Positions 35,190 to 46,616 of a stretch of 64,000 nt of DNA are shown one piece after another (within the stretch, counting starts at the first letter, position 1; each line of letters begins with the position of its first letter). Under the pieces are notes generated by a model that saw only the letters and a program-made list of their open reading frames with translations, did no database searches and had not been told where the DNA came from. The position numbers and the translations under genes are program-made. This stretch comes from Punica granatum (lineage: Eukaryota; Streptophyta; Magnoliopsida; Myrtales; Lythraceae): positions 29,389,122-29,453,121 of the forward strand of contig NC_045129.1 of the NCBI RefSeq assembly GCF_007655135.1. Reading direction: 5' to 3'.

Positions 35190-36554
35190 CTAATCCTCAA
35201 AGAACACAACATCCCTGCTCCTGATGATCTTCCTACTATCAGGGTCCCAAAACCTGTACCCGAACTCTTCAAGTGCATACCCCAAGAAGATGCATTGCTT
35301 TGCCTTAGCATCTCGAGGAATGTGAACAGATGCCCTGCACCCAAACACTCGGAGATGCCTATACGACACTTCATTGCCGGTCCATACTTGCTGGGGTACA
35401 TCTCCATCAAGTACAATTGACGGTGTAAGATTAATAAGATCAATCGCTGTCCTCATTGCCTCGCCCCAAAAGGACTTAGAGAGTTTCGCCTGAGAAAGCA
35501 TACAACGAACCTTCTCAATAATTGTGCGGTTCATCCTCCCTACAAGCCCATTCTGCTGTGATGTTTTCGATGCCGTCTTCTCAAGTTTGATCCCACGAGT
35601 TCTGTAATAGTTCTCGAAAGGACCCCTGTACTCACCACTATTATCAGCTCTGACACATTTCAGCTTCATGCCCGTTTCTCTTTCCACTACTACATGGAAG
35701 TTCTTGAAAATCTCAGTCACCTGATCTTTAGTCCTCATAAAATAAGCCCAAACCTTCCTGAAGTGATCATCTATAAAGGTCACAAAATAGAAAGCACCAC
35801 CAAGAGATCTATCCGACATGAAACAAATATCAGTATGCACAAGATCAAGTATATGATCGCATCTAGAGGGACGACTTCTAACAAAAGAAACTCTCATCTG
35901 CTTACCAGCTAAACATTGATCACAAGTGCTCAAGTGTATACCTTTAACGGACAAAGACTGCTTTCTAGCAAGAATTTGAATACTTTTCTCACTGATATGC
36001 CAAAGTCTCTTGTGCCATAGCTCGATAGGATAATCCTCAGCAACATTAAGCTGACCAGAGTTGTGCCCGGCATACAGCCTGTAGAGAGTGTCGGTCTTCT
36101 GACCCCGTGCTACAATCAACAAACCCTTGGAGAGCTTCCATCTCCCACTGCTAAATTCGTTACTGTAGTCTTCATCATCAAGCTGACCCGTCGAGATTAA
36201 GTTAAGGCGAATTTCTAGAACATGCCTTACCTTCTTCAGAAGCAACTTGCAATCAAGCTCGGTCTCTAGATAGACATCACCAATACCGACAATTTTGCAT
36301 GACTATCAATTCCCCATTCTCACATAACCATAGTCCCCGGTAGTGTAAGATGAGAAGAAATCCCAATGAAGAGTGACATGAAATGAGGCACCTGTATCTA
36401 CAACCTAGGTAGAATCCTGACGCATGAGATTCACATAGACTTCATCACAAACAATGTAGGTCTCTCCATCAGATGTCACTGCTGTAGTGCCGTCTTCTTT
36501 CTTGCACTCATCGTTGCCATTCTGATTCATCTTCAGAGCTCTACACTCCATTTT
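35190..36554 (-). pseudogene. Copia protease / GAG-pre-integrase / integrase, broken
   Basis: The protease motif VVDTGASFHVT lies near 36380-36410, directly after a TAG where Trp is usual, and two adjacent stops follow near 36300. A 351-residue open frame (35190-36245) then shows a GAG-pre-integrase domain (LWHKRLWHISEKSIQIL, CDQCLAGKQ) and the integrase core with LVHTDIC (first Asp) and RADNSGEY (second Asp). The third catalytic residue, Glu in the usual NGxAERMN motif, is Gly (NGLVGRMN; codon RC of 35538-35540). The frame ends in KIIRSRDVVFFED, a usual copia segment. Confidence 0.87.
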
Positions 36555-37292
36555 TTAGTGTCCTTCTTTTCCACAGTGATAGCAAGTGACCCCTTTCCTT
36601 GTCTTCAAATTTGATCTACCCCTTGATTTGTCACGTGATTTACCATACTTGGAAGATGAATTTCTGCTTTGACTTCTCTCCCGTTGTTCAGTAACCAAAG
36701 CTTTAGACTGAATGGAAATCCCAGGGCCTTTTCTTCTAGTCTCCTCATTAAATAAACTGTCTGTCACCGTGGCCAATGATAACTTCCCATCTGGTGTAGA
36801 ATTGCCCAATGCAACCATAAGTGTGTCCCAATTATTTGGTAGAGTCCTTAAAAGTAGATAAGCTTGTAACTCATCGGGTAATATTATCTCCAAGTTCGTC
36901 AACTGGTTAACAATATCCTGAAAATTACTCATGTACACAGCCATACCACCTCCATCCTGGTAACGGAGATGAACAAGCTTATTCACGAGAAAGGCTTTAT
37001 TTTGCGGTGTTTTCCTCGCGTAGAGATTTTCCAACTTATCCCACAAAACTTTCGCATTTGTCTCCTGAGCAACATGATGATAAATACTATTGTCTATCCT
37101 CTGCCGAATCAAACCAATAGTCTTTTGATTTGTGCGTTCCCAAGCCTTGTCATCCTTATCTTTTGGTTTCACCAAATCCCTTTCAATGGGATCATACAAG
37201 TCCCTACAAAATAGAAGATCCTCCATCCAAGACTTCCATATATAGTAGTTGGTTGTATTCAACTTGAACATAGATCCCGTAGACTCATCCAT
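36555..37292 (-). pseudogene. Copia gag
   Basis: 245 residues from ATG at 37292: LNTTNYYIWKSWMEDLLF (residues 10-27) is the standard start of Tnt1-type gag. LWDKLENLYARKT, LLRTLPNNWDTLMVAL and a basic region (SKYGKSRDKSRGRSNLKTR) lead to the zinc knuckle CYHCGKEGH at the C-terminus. The frame stops right after the knuckle's His (36555-36557), before its last Cys, so the knuckle is incomplete. Gag would package the element RNA. It is the best preserved part of the element. Confidence 0.87.
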
Positions 37293-37326
37293 TTTGAAAA
37301 CACCGAAAAACTCAAATTTCTCTGAC

Positions 37327-37343
37327 CCGAGGCTCTGATATCA
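37327..37343 (-). other. Primer-binding site of the copia element
   Basis: On the minus strand TGATATCAGAGCCTCGG, two bases inside the 5' LTR, one base off the initiator-Met tRNA complement TGGTATCAGAGC. Confidence 0.82.
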
Positions 37344-37345
37344 CT

Positions 37346-37537
37346 TGTTATGAAAAATTCACAAGCCTACTTCGGACTCGGGTCTATCCGCAATTCAAAA
37401 GTTTAAGCCAATAAGTTTCCAGACCATTATTTCTAATAAACTTATGGATTTCCTCTCAACTTTTCTATGTGCGATTACTTCTAACACTCGCACTCACCAT
37501 TCTCCATATGGGAGAGAAACCATCCCAACAATTAACA
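37346..37537 (-). repeat. 5' LTR of the copia element
   Basis: 192 bp with TGTTA and TAACA at the two ends. Resembles the TRIM LTRs at 58-59.8 kb (GGATTTCCTCTCA, CAAAAGTTTAAG). Confidence 0.78.
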
Positions 37538-37984
37538 AACTTCTCTTCGAACTCCTTCTAAACTTCTTTTCAATTTGCATATGATATATGTATTATTTTA
37601 AATGGTTTTTAATAATATTTTTTATTTAATTTATGTATTCATTTTTGTTTGAAAGAATTTATTTATCATATTGAAAATTAATATGCTTACTAATTAATCT
37701 ATATATTGTACTTATCCTGTAAAATTATCCCATTCATAATTAATTTTGCATATATTGAAATATATAATTATATTTATATGAATGTAAAAGTAATTTTTTG
37801 TTCTATAGAATTTATTTATCACATTGAAAATCATTAATGTAATTATGATTATATTAAATTATTAATGTAAAATATGATTGTATTAAATAATTATGTAGAT
37901 ACTTATAATTCTACTTGTTGGTAAAATTTACATATTATAATTAATTGTATACATATTGAAATAGATATAATTTTGTTTATATAA
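37538..37984. other. AT-rich intergenic, no gene seen
   Basis: Nothing recognised beyond short A/T runs. Confidence 0.5.
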
Positions 37985-38700
37985 TATATATATATATATA
38001 TATATTCATATCTATCTATCTATCTATTAGTAAAGTTCACCCAAACTTTAATAAATAGGTTCAAATTAATAATATCTATATATATATATATATCAATTTG
38101 GAGATACTAATACAAATATATTTAATAATTTCAAAAAAATAAATATTTGTAAAGGAAAATTTTATGAATTATTCATGCATTATACGAATAATTGCATATA
38201 TGTAAAGAAATATTTAAGTAAGGATAAATATGATTAGTGTGAGATATTATTTTACTTTATATTTTTAATGTTCTCTTTGATTTATGAGAGGTATCCAACT
38301 CTTCTGTCATAAAAGAGATAGAGATCCTAAAATTATTGCTAAAATTATTATGTTCTCTTTTTTCTTATAATTATTAAATCCTTTATTTTTTATTTAATTT
38401 CAATTATCTTCTTGTCTGAATTAATTGATTTTTAATGATAAATACGTATTTAATTTTACAACAATGAACAATCATGATCATAGCTAGCTACGCTAAGTTA
38501 CCGTTTCCAATTTTTTAATACATGTAGGATATTAATTAACTTACTAAGCAAACAATATTATTATTACTTAATTTTGAATCCAAACATATCAAATCTAATT
38601 TCCTTTTAATTTTTTCTAGCTAAAAACTTATTCAAAAATTCATGTACAATAATCACAACCTTGATTCATTTATTCAAAAAAGAAAGAAGATTCTAAATTA
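37985..38700 (+). repeat. Large inverted repeat, right arm
   Basis: Reverse complement partner of 31590-32290; see that entry for the matching blocks. Confidence 0.8.
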
Positions 38701-38742
38701 ATTTTTAATATTTGGCTTATAAAATTAATTTCATTTTGTCAA

Positions 38743-38759
38743 CCCATGCAAAGCACGGG
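38743..38759 (+). repeat. Short GC hairpin, Helitron 3'-end-like
   Basis: CCCATGC-AAA-GCACGGG forms a 7-bp stem with one mismatch in AT-rich DNA, followed by AAATAAATAGTA. Plant Helitrons end in such a hairpin about 10-12 bases before CTRR; here the terminal bases are not exact, and no 5' end is assigned. Confidence 0.3.
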
Positions 38760-38770
38760 CAAATAAATAG

Positions 38771-40200
38771 TATGAATAATCCACAAGAAATTCCATAGAT
38801 GAGGGAAAAAACATAGAACATAATTTGAATATACTTTGTGTTTTTTACCATTTCAAGAGGAAGAAAAATGATAGATTTTCTGTAATAGATTAACTAGCAT
38901 TTTGACTGACGATGTGTTTAATTGCGTATGGATAAGCTGTCTTTGAGATGAACATACATATTACCCAAATTCTAAAGGTATCTCTGTGGTCCAAAGCAAA
39001 GGCAACAGAAAGCTTCCAGCTGACTTCACTGATCATCTAGAACAACATATATTGTTTTTGTCTCTACTCATTGATGATTTATCCATAGCACGATGACGCG
39101 ATTAAATTAGGCCGAAGTCATGCGGAATGATGTTGTTGTGCCAACACATGGAAATGAACCGAATGCAACATTGGAGCTAACTTAGATTATGATGGCATTC
39201 CCCCGCCGTGTAAAATTCACCAGGGTCGGTGACGTAGAAATCATAACAATGATTGAACAGAAAACAGAGTCAGCAGAAGCAGCTAGACGTCCCGTCAGTC
39301 GGTTTAAAACCTCTTATTTGTCTCTTAATCATCCAGATAAGTTCTGTCGGAAAATGGAAAAAAAAGATATTTTTGGCCCTATACGTTTGCCATTCAGTCA
39401 ATTTTAAAATGTCTTTAAACAAATACATGAGTCGTAAACTTCGGCAATGATCCACTAACATTTAATAGGATATTGTGGGTTAAGTTGTTGCACCTACAAT
39501 TAGACTTCCGGTACTAAATAGCCTTTAAGAACGTTTTGCACTCTCATATGCAAATCAAATTAATCTAAGTAGAATTAGTCGGGCTCCGTTGGGTTTTCGG
39601 ATACCGTCATATAACCGATAATTAGTCTAGATAGGAGATGAGAACTCATTCAGGCTCGTGTAGTATGATAGACAGTGCACGAGGCCCGAAACTACTCGCT
39701 CATTCGCGATTGACCAACAATTTGTTACTTGCAATTTCAGTTCTGCACTTTGCGAGTTGCAACATCTAGTTTGAACTGAGGATGGATTTCTTTAATTAGC
39801 TTTGCATGGCCCATGGCCTTGGCCCATGAGATCACAGCCCAATACTAAAAGACATCACTAAGTGGTTATCACAGTTCTTGTCAAATCCATATCTATTTAT
39901 ATCTATATATCTACACCTTAGCAAAAAAAAAAAAATCTATATATCCATACAAACTAATTAAAGCTGGAGCAACGCTTCAAAATGCGTCACATAAGATGAA
40001 GCACATCTCTCGTTGTTGTGACGATTGTCGCAGTATCGTGCCACCACTTCAAGTCTAGAAGTCGATAAAACTTGAAATTATATTTATAATTATATCATGA
40101 ATAAATTAAATTTGATTATGAGGACTATGTTGTGTTCTAAAGAAAGAACTCATTTCTATAATTTTTGACATGGAGGAAAATTTGAGAATGAAAGTTCTTC
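38771..40200. other. Intergenic, no gene seen
   Basis: Mixed intergenic DNA with an A run at 39924-39936. No supported gene. Confidence 0.5.
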
Positions 40201-40205
40201 ATTAA

Positions 40206-40620
40206 TTGTCTTCAATAGAAATTAAAATATGTTGGAATCATAAGACTCCTCATCATCGGATACATAAGCGAGAGCATCAGAAACCCTACCTCGTCGACGG
40301 CGACGTCCCTAGTCCCGACCCATTCGGCTCAACTCTCCACTTCGACGCAACGACCCTCCCCTCCCTTAGTCAGTCTCAGTCTCTCTCTTCTCTTCAAATC
40401 TTCGATCGGACACAGAGGCGACAGAATCAACACTCGTCGACAACAAGCAAGAATCCAGCTGATCAACTTTTAATCAAACACAGACAGAGCTGACCGGTTG
40501 GTGGTGAATCTTCCTTGTAACTTTGAGTGTCTGGTTCTTCTCGACGTTCTCATCTCTGTCTCTGTCTCCATCACTCTGAGTCTCTGCGGCATACAGGTGC
40601 ACAATTGTTGGGGATGTTGT
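40206..40620 (+). other. GC-rich segment, possible exon fragment or leader
   Basis: Unusually GC-rich and CT-rich for this region, with a 95-residue open frame (40206-40493) of low-complexity Ser/Gln/Arg composition and a splice-donor-like CAGGTGCAC near 40595. No recognisable domain and no downstream exon. It could be a captured gene piece or a non-coding RNA leader. Confidence 0.25.
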
Positions 40621-41308
40621 TGTTATTGTTGTTTTTTTAAAAAAATTTATGGTTCAGTTTGACAAATTTTAAACCGAACCGAACCGAACCAAATTTATTG
40701 ATTAAAATGTCATTTTTCATGACATGGTTAACTGGTTAATTGAATTGTTATAACCGGTTTCATTTGGTCTGGTTCTGTAGCCTTTAAATGTTTACCATTC
40801 GAACCGGTACCCCCATTTCTAGTTCGGAATGGTACAGTTCAATTTGCTGAAACGAACCTCACCATGAACAACCGTACCAGGTGAGGTCCTTGGAGACTTT
40901 TGATGACTCCAATGACCTCATCTAGGGTGTGGATTGTTGGCGGGAGGCACACTAGCGATCTGCCTCCTGCTACCTTTTTTTCAATTTTAGAATTTCTTCG
41001 TTTCCTAAAAGTAAAAATAATATTTATAAGTGCCACTTCAACTATTATACCCTTGGCATTCTGTCATCTACTTTGTCAGCAAAAGCAGGGCTGCTGGATG
41101 TTTTATTTTAAAAGGCGGAGTGTTAATAACATTTTACGGAACTATAATTGGGGTTAATAGAATTTGTCCTAAATATTATTAGTAGCAGAATAATTAAGCA
41201 CAATTTTATTTATTTCTTTATTTTTGAGAAGGACGTAACATTTTTTGAATAAAAATTCTGGAGTGAGAAGCGGAAAAAGTTGAATAATGGGAAGTTTAGT
41301 TTTGTATT
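40621..41308. other. Intergenic, degenerate repeat
   Basis: Contains CCGAACCGAACCGAACC (40676-40692) and GGTTTGGTC-like blocks typical of worn hAT-type MITEs, but no intact ends. No gene. Confidence 0.4.
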
Positions 41309-41469
41309 ACATTTGTTTGGTTTCAGAATTTGATTTTAATTATCCCCATTACACAACAAAAACACACGTTTCCCAAGTTAAATTTATAATACCATCTCAT
41401 TTGTCATTTTCCACAATCAAAATCAAAATTAAAATCAAAGTTACTTTAACTCTGAAACCAAACGCACTC
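41309..41469 (-). mobile_element. Tourist-like MITE T5, internally deleted
   Basis: Right end CCAAACGCACTC followed by TAA; left end ACATTTGTTTGGTTTCAGAA. Shorter than its relatives (161 bp against about 300). Confidence 0.6.
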
Positions 41470-41482
41470 TAAGTCATTCTTA

Positions 41483-41787
41483 GAGTTTATTTGTTTAAAA
41501 TATCAAACTTAACTTAACTTAACTTTTCTCTCAATTCAACAATACAATCATTACTTTTTTATATATTATTTTCAAATTTTTTATCTATTATTTAAATTAA
41601 TTTTTTAATATTAAATTTTCTTAATTATCCAATACTTTTTCCTCAATTTCAACAATACAATTTGTTATTTTTTTTATTTTATTCTTCAAATTATTTCACA
41701 TACTTTTTCCAACTACTTTTATTTTTATCTTCTCAAATCAAACTACATTAAATTAAATCAAACTTAACTTCATTACCAAACGCTATG
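41483..41787 (-). mobile_element. Tourist-like MITE T6
   Basis: TTA direct repeats at 41480-41482 and 41788-41790 flank ends GAGTTTATTTGTTT and ACCAAACGCTATG. Inside: CTCAATTCAACAATACAATC and similar family blocks. Confidence 0.7.
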
Positions 41788-42539
41788 TTAAGTATTAAAA
41801 GTCACATTTCAATTCATAGAAGTTTCAATCGCGTTACTAGATCATCGAGCCATATTAAAAAACAATCAAATTTGTTAGATTGATTATGAGTCACATAGAG
41901 ACATCCACTTGTCGAATTCAAACCCGACCCTATGAACACTAAGTTGGGTTTACAACCGACCGATTTTTAAAATTGACCGGCTTAATACAAGGACGGTCAC
42001 AATTGAATCGGTTCTATATATCGGTCTGATTAATTCTACCACTCGATTTAAACATCGAGTCATTATACTGAAACACCGTTGTCGGCCATGGCAGTCAGTC
42101 AACACCGGAGAACAGAACGATGATTTTAGGTTTTCATTGGTGAGAGACAATGGATAATTCAATGGATCAAACAAAGGAATATAGCCATCTTATGCAAAAT
42201 ATCATCTAAATTCACGTCCGACCATGCTCTGACATGCTAATGACGGCCATTGGCTCGTCTTTATTATGCAGTTGGATATGTTGCAATGGGACGATAGAAC
42301 ATTGTGGCCACTGTAGTCAATGGAGGCTATCAGATTCGCCACCCATTTTTCGTAGTCGTATGCAAAAAAAAAAAAAAACTCTAATATTCATTTTTGCCGA
42401 AAAATAACTCCCCTAATTTAACCTCCTAAAATTATCGATTTTTTTTTATTGTGATCATTATCCCTAAAATTAAGGAATAGAGAAAGTACATAAATTAAGA
42501 AAAAAAAATCAGGAAACAAGATTCCTTTAATAAAGGAAT
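41788..42539. other. Intergenic, no gene seen
   Basis: No gene recognised. Several short A/T runs. Confidence 0.5.
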
Positions 42540-42653
42540 ATATTTTTCACCATTAAAAGCAAAGAAAATGAAGAAAAAAGATCACCGCACAGTAGAACAT
42601 TAGCTGAAGCCTGCATATGATCTTACACGAGCTAATGAAATTATATAGAGGCA
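42540..42653. repeat. Tandem duplication unit 1, left part (split by Harbinger 2)
   Basis: Matches 47035-47152 (AAAGATCACC, GCACAGTAGAA, ACGAGCTAATGAAA, ATATAGAGGCA). Continues after the transposon at about 46808. Confidence 0.75.
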
Positions 42654-43205
42654 GGCCTATTTGGTTTTATAGTAACATTCTAAAATAACATTTTGATTTT
42701 GAAATTCAGCTCAATTTTGACCGTTTGTTGATTTTTTGTGGACCGTGCAATTTCAGCAATCCCTGTTCAACATTTGACCCCTGCCATTATTAACCCGGCC
42801 CCCTACTCCTCCCCTAATTCCTTCAGACCCACTCTGCATCATTCATTAGCCAGCCCCCCTCCTTCCCCCCTCCCCCCCCCCCCCATCTTCCTTCTCTGAT
42901 CGACAGCTTTGCCGAAATCTTTCTCGAGGTGAGCTGTTGTTCATCCCATTTCCGCACCCGTCAACTTCGCGTGCATCCGGCCCCCTCCCCCAACTCCTGC
43001 ATCTCCTCCCCTGTCAGTTCGAGCAGCAAAGGCAGGCGGCAAAATCCGGGCCCCTACCACTGTCATCTCTTCTTAAGAGGGTCGACTGCGGTTTCACGGT
43101 TCCATACCCAAATCCAAGGTAATTTCTCCGCCACATTTTACTCCAGAATCCTTCCAATTCTATCTGATAATCTGTGATAGGGTTAGGGTTGCATTTCACT
43201 TGTCT

Positions 43206-43482
43206 GCCGTGAGTAGAGGTCACCCTGTGTTGGTCGATTTTTTGCAAGAAATTTGGGACAGTAGGGAGATGGAATGGTTGTGCTTGTGAAATTACTGTCT
43301 GGGTGGAGGTGGCCCTGTGTTGGTCAATTTTTTTCAAGAAATTTGGGACAGTTCACAGAGCTGGAATGGTTGTGCTTGTGAAATTGCTGTCTGAGTAGAG
43401 GTGGCCTTGTGTTGGTCGATTTTTTTCAAGAAATTTGGGACAGTTCACAGAACTGGAATGGTTGTGCTTGTGAAATTGCTGG
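43206..43482. repeat. Three tandem units of 90-92 bp in Harbinger 2
   Basis: Each unit has GTGTTGGTCGATTTTTT (or close), AAGAAATTTGGGACAGT, and GGAATGGTTGTGCTTGTGAA. Unit landmarks are at 43227, 43317 and 43409. They lie upstream of the Myb/SANT-like gene, in its likely leader or promoter. Confidence 0.88.
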
Positions 43483-43984
43483 TGCCTTTGTTTGTTGGTC
43501 GCTGGCTGCCGCTTCTGTTTGTTACGCTAAGCTGCATATTAGTCTTTACAATGGTGCCTTTGAACGATATGTTGTTGTTGCGATTCAATTAATTGAGTTT
43601 TCTCTCACCGTTTATATTGATTACGAGCAGTTATATTCGAAGTTTTTTCAATATTTTTTTGAGACCGTCGTCCATGTTGTGTGCTCGAAATAACATTAAT
43701 TTCGATACATGCGCATTTCACCTAACTTGTCTAGAACATGAGGTCGCACCGAACGATGTTTCCCATTAAGTCAATCATTTTAATGTGTACCGCCTTGGAA
43801 CATAGTGTGCATGTGGCCTCGCTTTGGCATTCTTTCTTTGCATTTATCTATCAATGTGTGTAGTCCCAAATCAAGCTTGACTTCCTTGATTGTATATGTC
43901 TTGCCTGTATGAGTGTGTATTTGCCTAGTTAACCTTTAATGTTGTATGTGCATTATAAGTTATCGGTATTGCTCTGCAACTGAG

Positions 43985-44984
43985 ATGGCTCCCAAGGGTG
44001 AGGGCATAGTTGAGTGGACAGACGAGCTTGAGAGTGCTTTCATTGACATCATGGTCGATAAATTCCAAAGGACGCATACATCAAGTTGGAAATTGAAGGA
44101 CTGGGAACAGATAAGTAGGGAACTGGAAGAGAAATTTCCAAGTATGATTCTTGGCGCCAACAAGGTGAAAACAAAAGCACAAAGGCTGAAGACACAGTAC
44201 ACTCAGTTCACAGAGCTGATTCAGCACACTGGAGTAGGTTGGGATGGGTTGACCAACACCGTGAAAGCGAGTCCTGATATTTGGGACAAGTTTATCAAGG
44301 TACTTTACCGCTTATTCTTTAAAAATTTGCCTATTTCACGCAAAGTCATTGTTACTAAGTATTGCATGTGTATAAAATATAGAGGCACAGTAACTTCATG
44401 ACTTTTTGTTCGAAAGGATGCAAGCATTGTGAGGCCTTAAAACTGATGTACAAAACCTCTACAGTAACAGGGGGCCTACGAATTTCTTCAACCGACCCAC
44501 CTCAGAGCCCCCGATCCTATGCACTCATAGAAGAGGAATTTCTAGCATCACAGAAAAATCGTGACAAAAAGCCTATTGATCTTGCAGAGGGCTCCGTCGA
44601 CAGTGATGAGCCACCTCATGAAGCTGATGAACTTGTTGTTACAGGGTCGAGGCGGCGAGTGAGAAAGAGAGGTTCGAACAATAAGTCGCAGTTACAGGAG
44701 TTGATTGACTTGTACAAGGAAAGTAAGACCAAGAAGGAGAAAGCGAAAAATTCTATCCCTCCGAGTCAAAAAATAGCAAGTCAGTGACGAGCCCCGAAAA
44801 ACTAGCACGGGACAGCATCGTAGAAGCCATGGTTGTCCTCAATCAACCGAAGGGAACAATTTCCGTACGCGAGTATCTCGTCGGTACAACACGTATTACA
44901 GAGGATGACCGATGGCGACAGGTGTTCATTTGCATGTACGATGAAGCTAGGCGCGAATGGTTGCACAACCTTGTTCATCCTTGA
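43985..44984 (+). pseudogene. Harbinger 2 Myb/SANT-like DNA-binding protein, broken
   Basis: Exon 1 is 43985-44299 (105 codons): MAPKGEGIVEWTDELESAF opens a Myb/SANT-like domain with the GVGWDGLTNTV motif and WDKFIK end. The donor at 44300 is GTACTT. Exon 2 starts after the acceptor at 44381-44382 and has the family segment CKHCEALKLMYKTSTVTGG, then an acidic Ser-rich stretch and a basic RRRVRKRGSNN patch. The frame stops at 44785-44787; the C-terminal helix (SPEKLARDSIVEAM to ICMYDEARREWL) continues in another frame at 44784-44984, so a frameshift lies near 44780. Not functional as it stands. Confidence 0.82.
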
Positions 44985-45163
44985 ACGGCCGAACGTTTCT
45001 CCTCATATGTGTTTTTTTTTTTTCCGTTTTTCTATTATGACATTAACCAAACCCTTGTTTTGTATTTGTTATGTTTCAACCTAATTGACTTTGATAATGC
45101 ATTGGATATGTGTTTGAAACATAATTCCCTTCGTCATTTCGTGCTATCTGTTGATAATCTATC

Positions 45164-46616
45164 ATGTTAACATTTGTCGATACAGCTCGTCAACCTCAAC
45201 GAAAGAGGAGGATGCCAAGGCATGTGAACTCACCGCGATATGATAATTCATGGAGCGACGATGATGACAGCAGTGTAGATGATTTGCCCGTCCTTTTGGC
45301 GATCTCGGATGCAATGTCTGCACAACAAGCCCCCCGTGCACGTCCATGTAGAACTTCGGCACTACAAGGCAGTGAGTACATTAACGAAGTGCTTTCAAAT
45401 GACACAAGGTGTTACGAGAATTTCAGGATGGACCCTCACGTATTTCATAATTTGTGCGACACGTTAAGAGTAAACTGTGGTATTCGAAATACAAGGAAAG
45501 GTATGACCGTCGAGGAGATGCTTGGAATGTTCTTATTGGTAGTTGCACATAGTACTCGATATGCCGTTGTTGCCGAACGCTTTCAGCATTCTAAGGAGAC
45601 AATCTCACGGGTATTCAATTTAATACTTCAAGGACTTCATTCGTTAGTGCCAACGTACACAAGACCGAGGAACGTTGAGGAGCAGCCTGAAATTCGCGGG
45701 TGCCGACAATGGTACCCATTCTTTAGGGTAATTATTGTACAACTGTCGAAATGAACTTCTATTCTTTTATTACATGTACTCTAATTCGTATTGATTTTTA
45801 TTATCACTGCAGCATTGCATCGGGGCAATTGATGGGACTCATGTCGATGCTATTATGCCAGCTTCGGTGAGAGGTGCGTATCGCGATCGAAATGGTGACA
45901 TAACGCAAAATGTTCTTGCTGTTTGTTCCCATCAAATGATCTTCACTTATGTCATAACCGGATGGGAAGGTTCGTCACACGACTCCAGAATTCTTTCTGA
46001 TGCAGCAACATTACCGACATTCCCTGCACCACAAGGTAGTAAGTTGTTATTTTCCATATACCATGTTTTCTTGTCAAGCTCTTATGTATTTCGATAAACA
46101 TATGGAACTACAGATATATACATTATTTGTACATGTCTGCACGCAGAACAATATTATGTAGTTGATGCGAGCTTCCCAAATATTCTCGGTTATTTAACCC
46201 CTTACAAAGGACAACGGTATCACTGCAGTAACTTTAATAATGATAATCCTCCAACGACGATGGAAGAGCTGTTTAATCAATAACACGCATCAGTTCGTAA
46301 TCTAATAGAATAGTGCTTCGGTGTCGTCAAGAACAGATTTGGAATACTGCCGGTAATGTCAAACGTCAGACCGTGCCGCCAAGGACAAATTGCACTTGCT
46401 TGCTTTATGTTGCACAATTTCATTCAGATCAATAATTATCACGACAGATTATTTGAGGAGTATGGTGATGCGTGGCAATATTACGATGAATTTCGCAATC
46501 CGCATCAACAAAATGGAATCCGAAATGATATTGACATGAGCAGTAGGGAGATGGATGCAGTACGTGACCGTATTGCAAATCAAATATGGCACGCTGAAAG
46601 AGGAGGAGCCTATTAG
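45164..46616 (+). pseudogene. Harbinger 2 DDE transposase (DDE_Tnp_4 type), broken
   Basis: Exon 1, 45164-45727, carries a basic/acidic head, FRMDPHVFHNLCDTL and the helix-turn-helix-like AERFQHSKETISRVFN. Exon 2, 45813-46035, has GAIDGTHVDA (first Asp), DITQNVLAVC and GWEGSSHDSRIL. Exon 3, from 46147, has YYVVDASFPN (second Asp), PYKGQRYH and, after a stop, NLIE with the catalytic Glu. Intron borders are GT-AG with consistent phase. In-frame stops lie at 46281-46283 and 46311-46313, on either side of the Glu. The reading frame then runs to TAG at 46614-46616. Fewer disabling changes than Harbinger 1, so perhaps younger. Confidence 0.88.

Larger units (their letters stand above)
34228..37537 (-). 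mobile_element. Short-LTR Ty1/copia element with TRIM-like 3' half
   Basis: Short LTRs (34228-34417 and 37346-37537, about 190 bp) flank copia gag, protease and integrase remnants and only the first part of reverse transcriptase, all minus strand. From about 34745 down to 34418 the sequence instead matches TRIM repeats at 58480-59060, including a second internal primer-site-like motif. The element could not work alone: RT is truncated, protease and integrase carry stops or substitutions. No matching target duplication was found. Confidence 0.82.
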
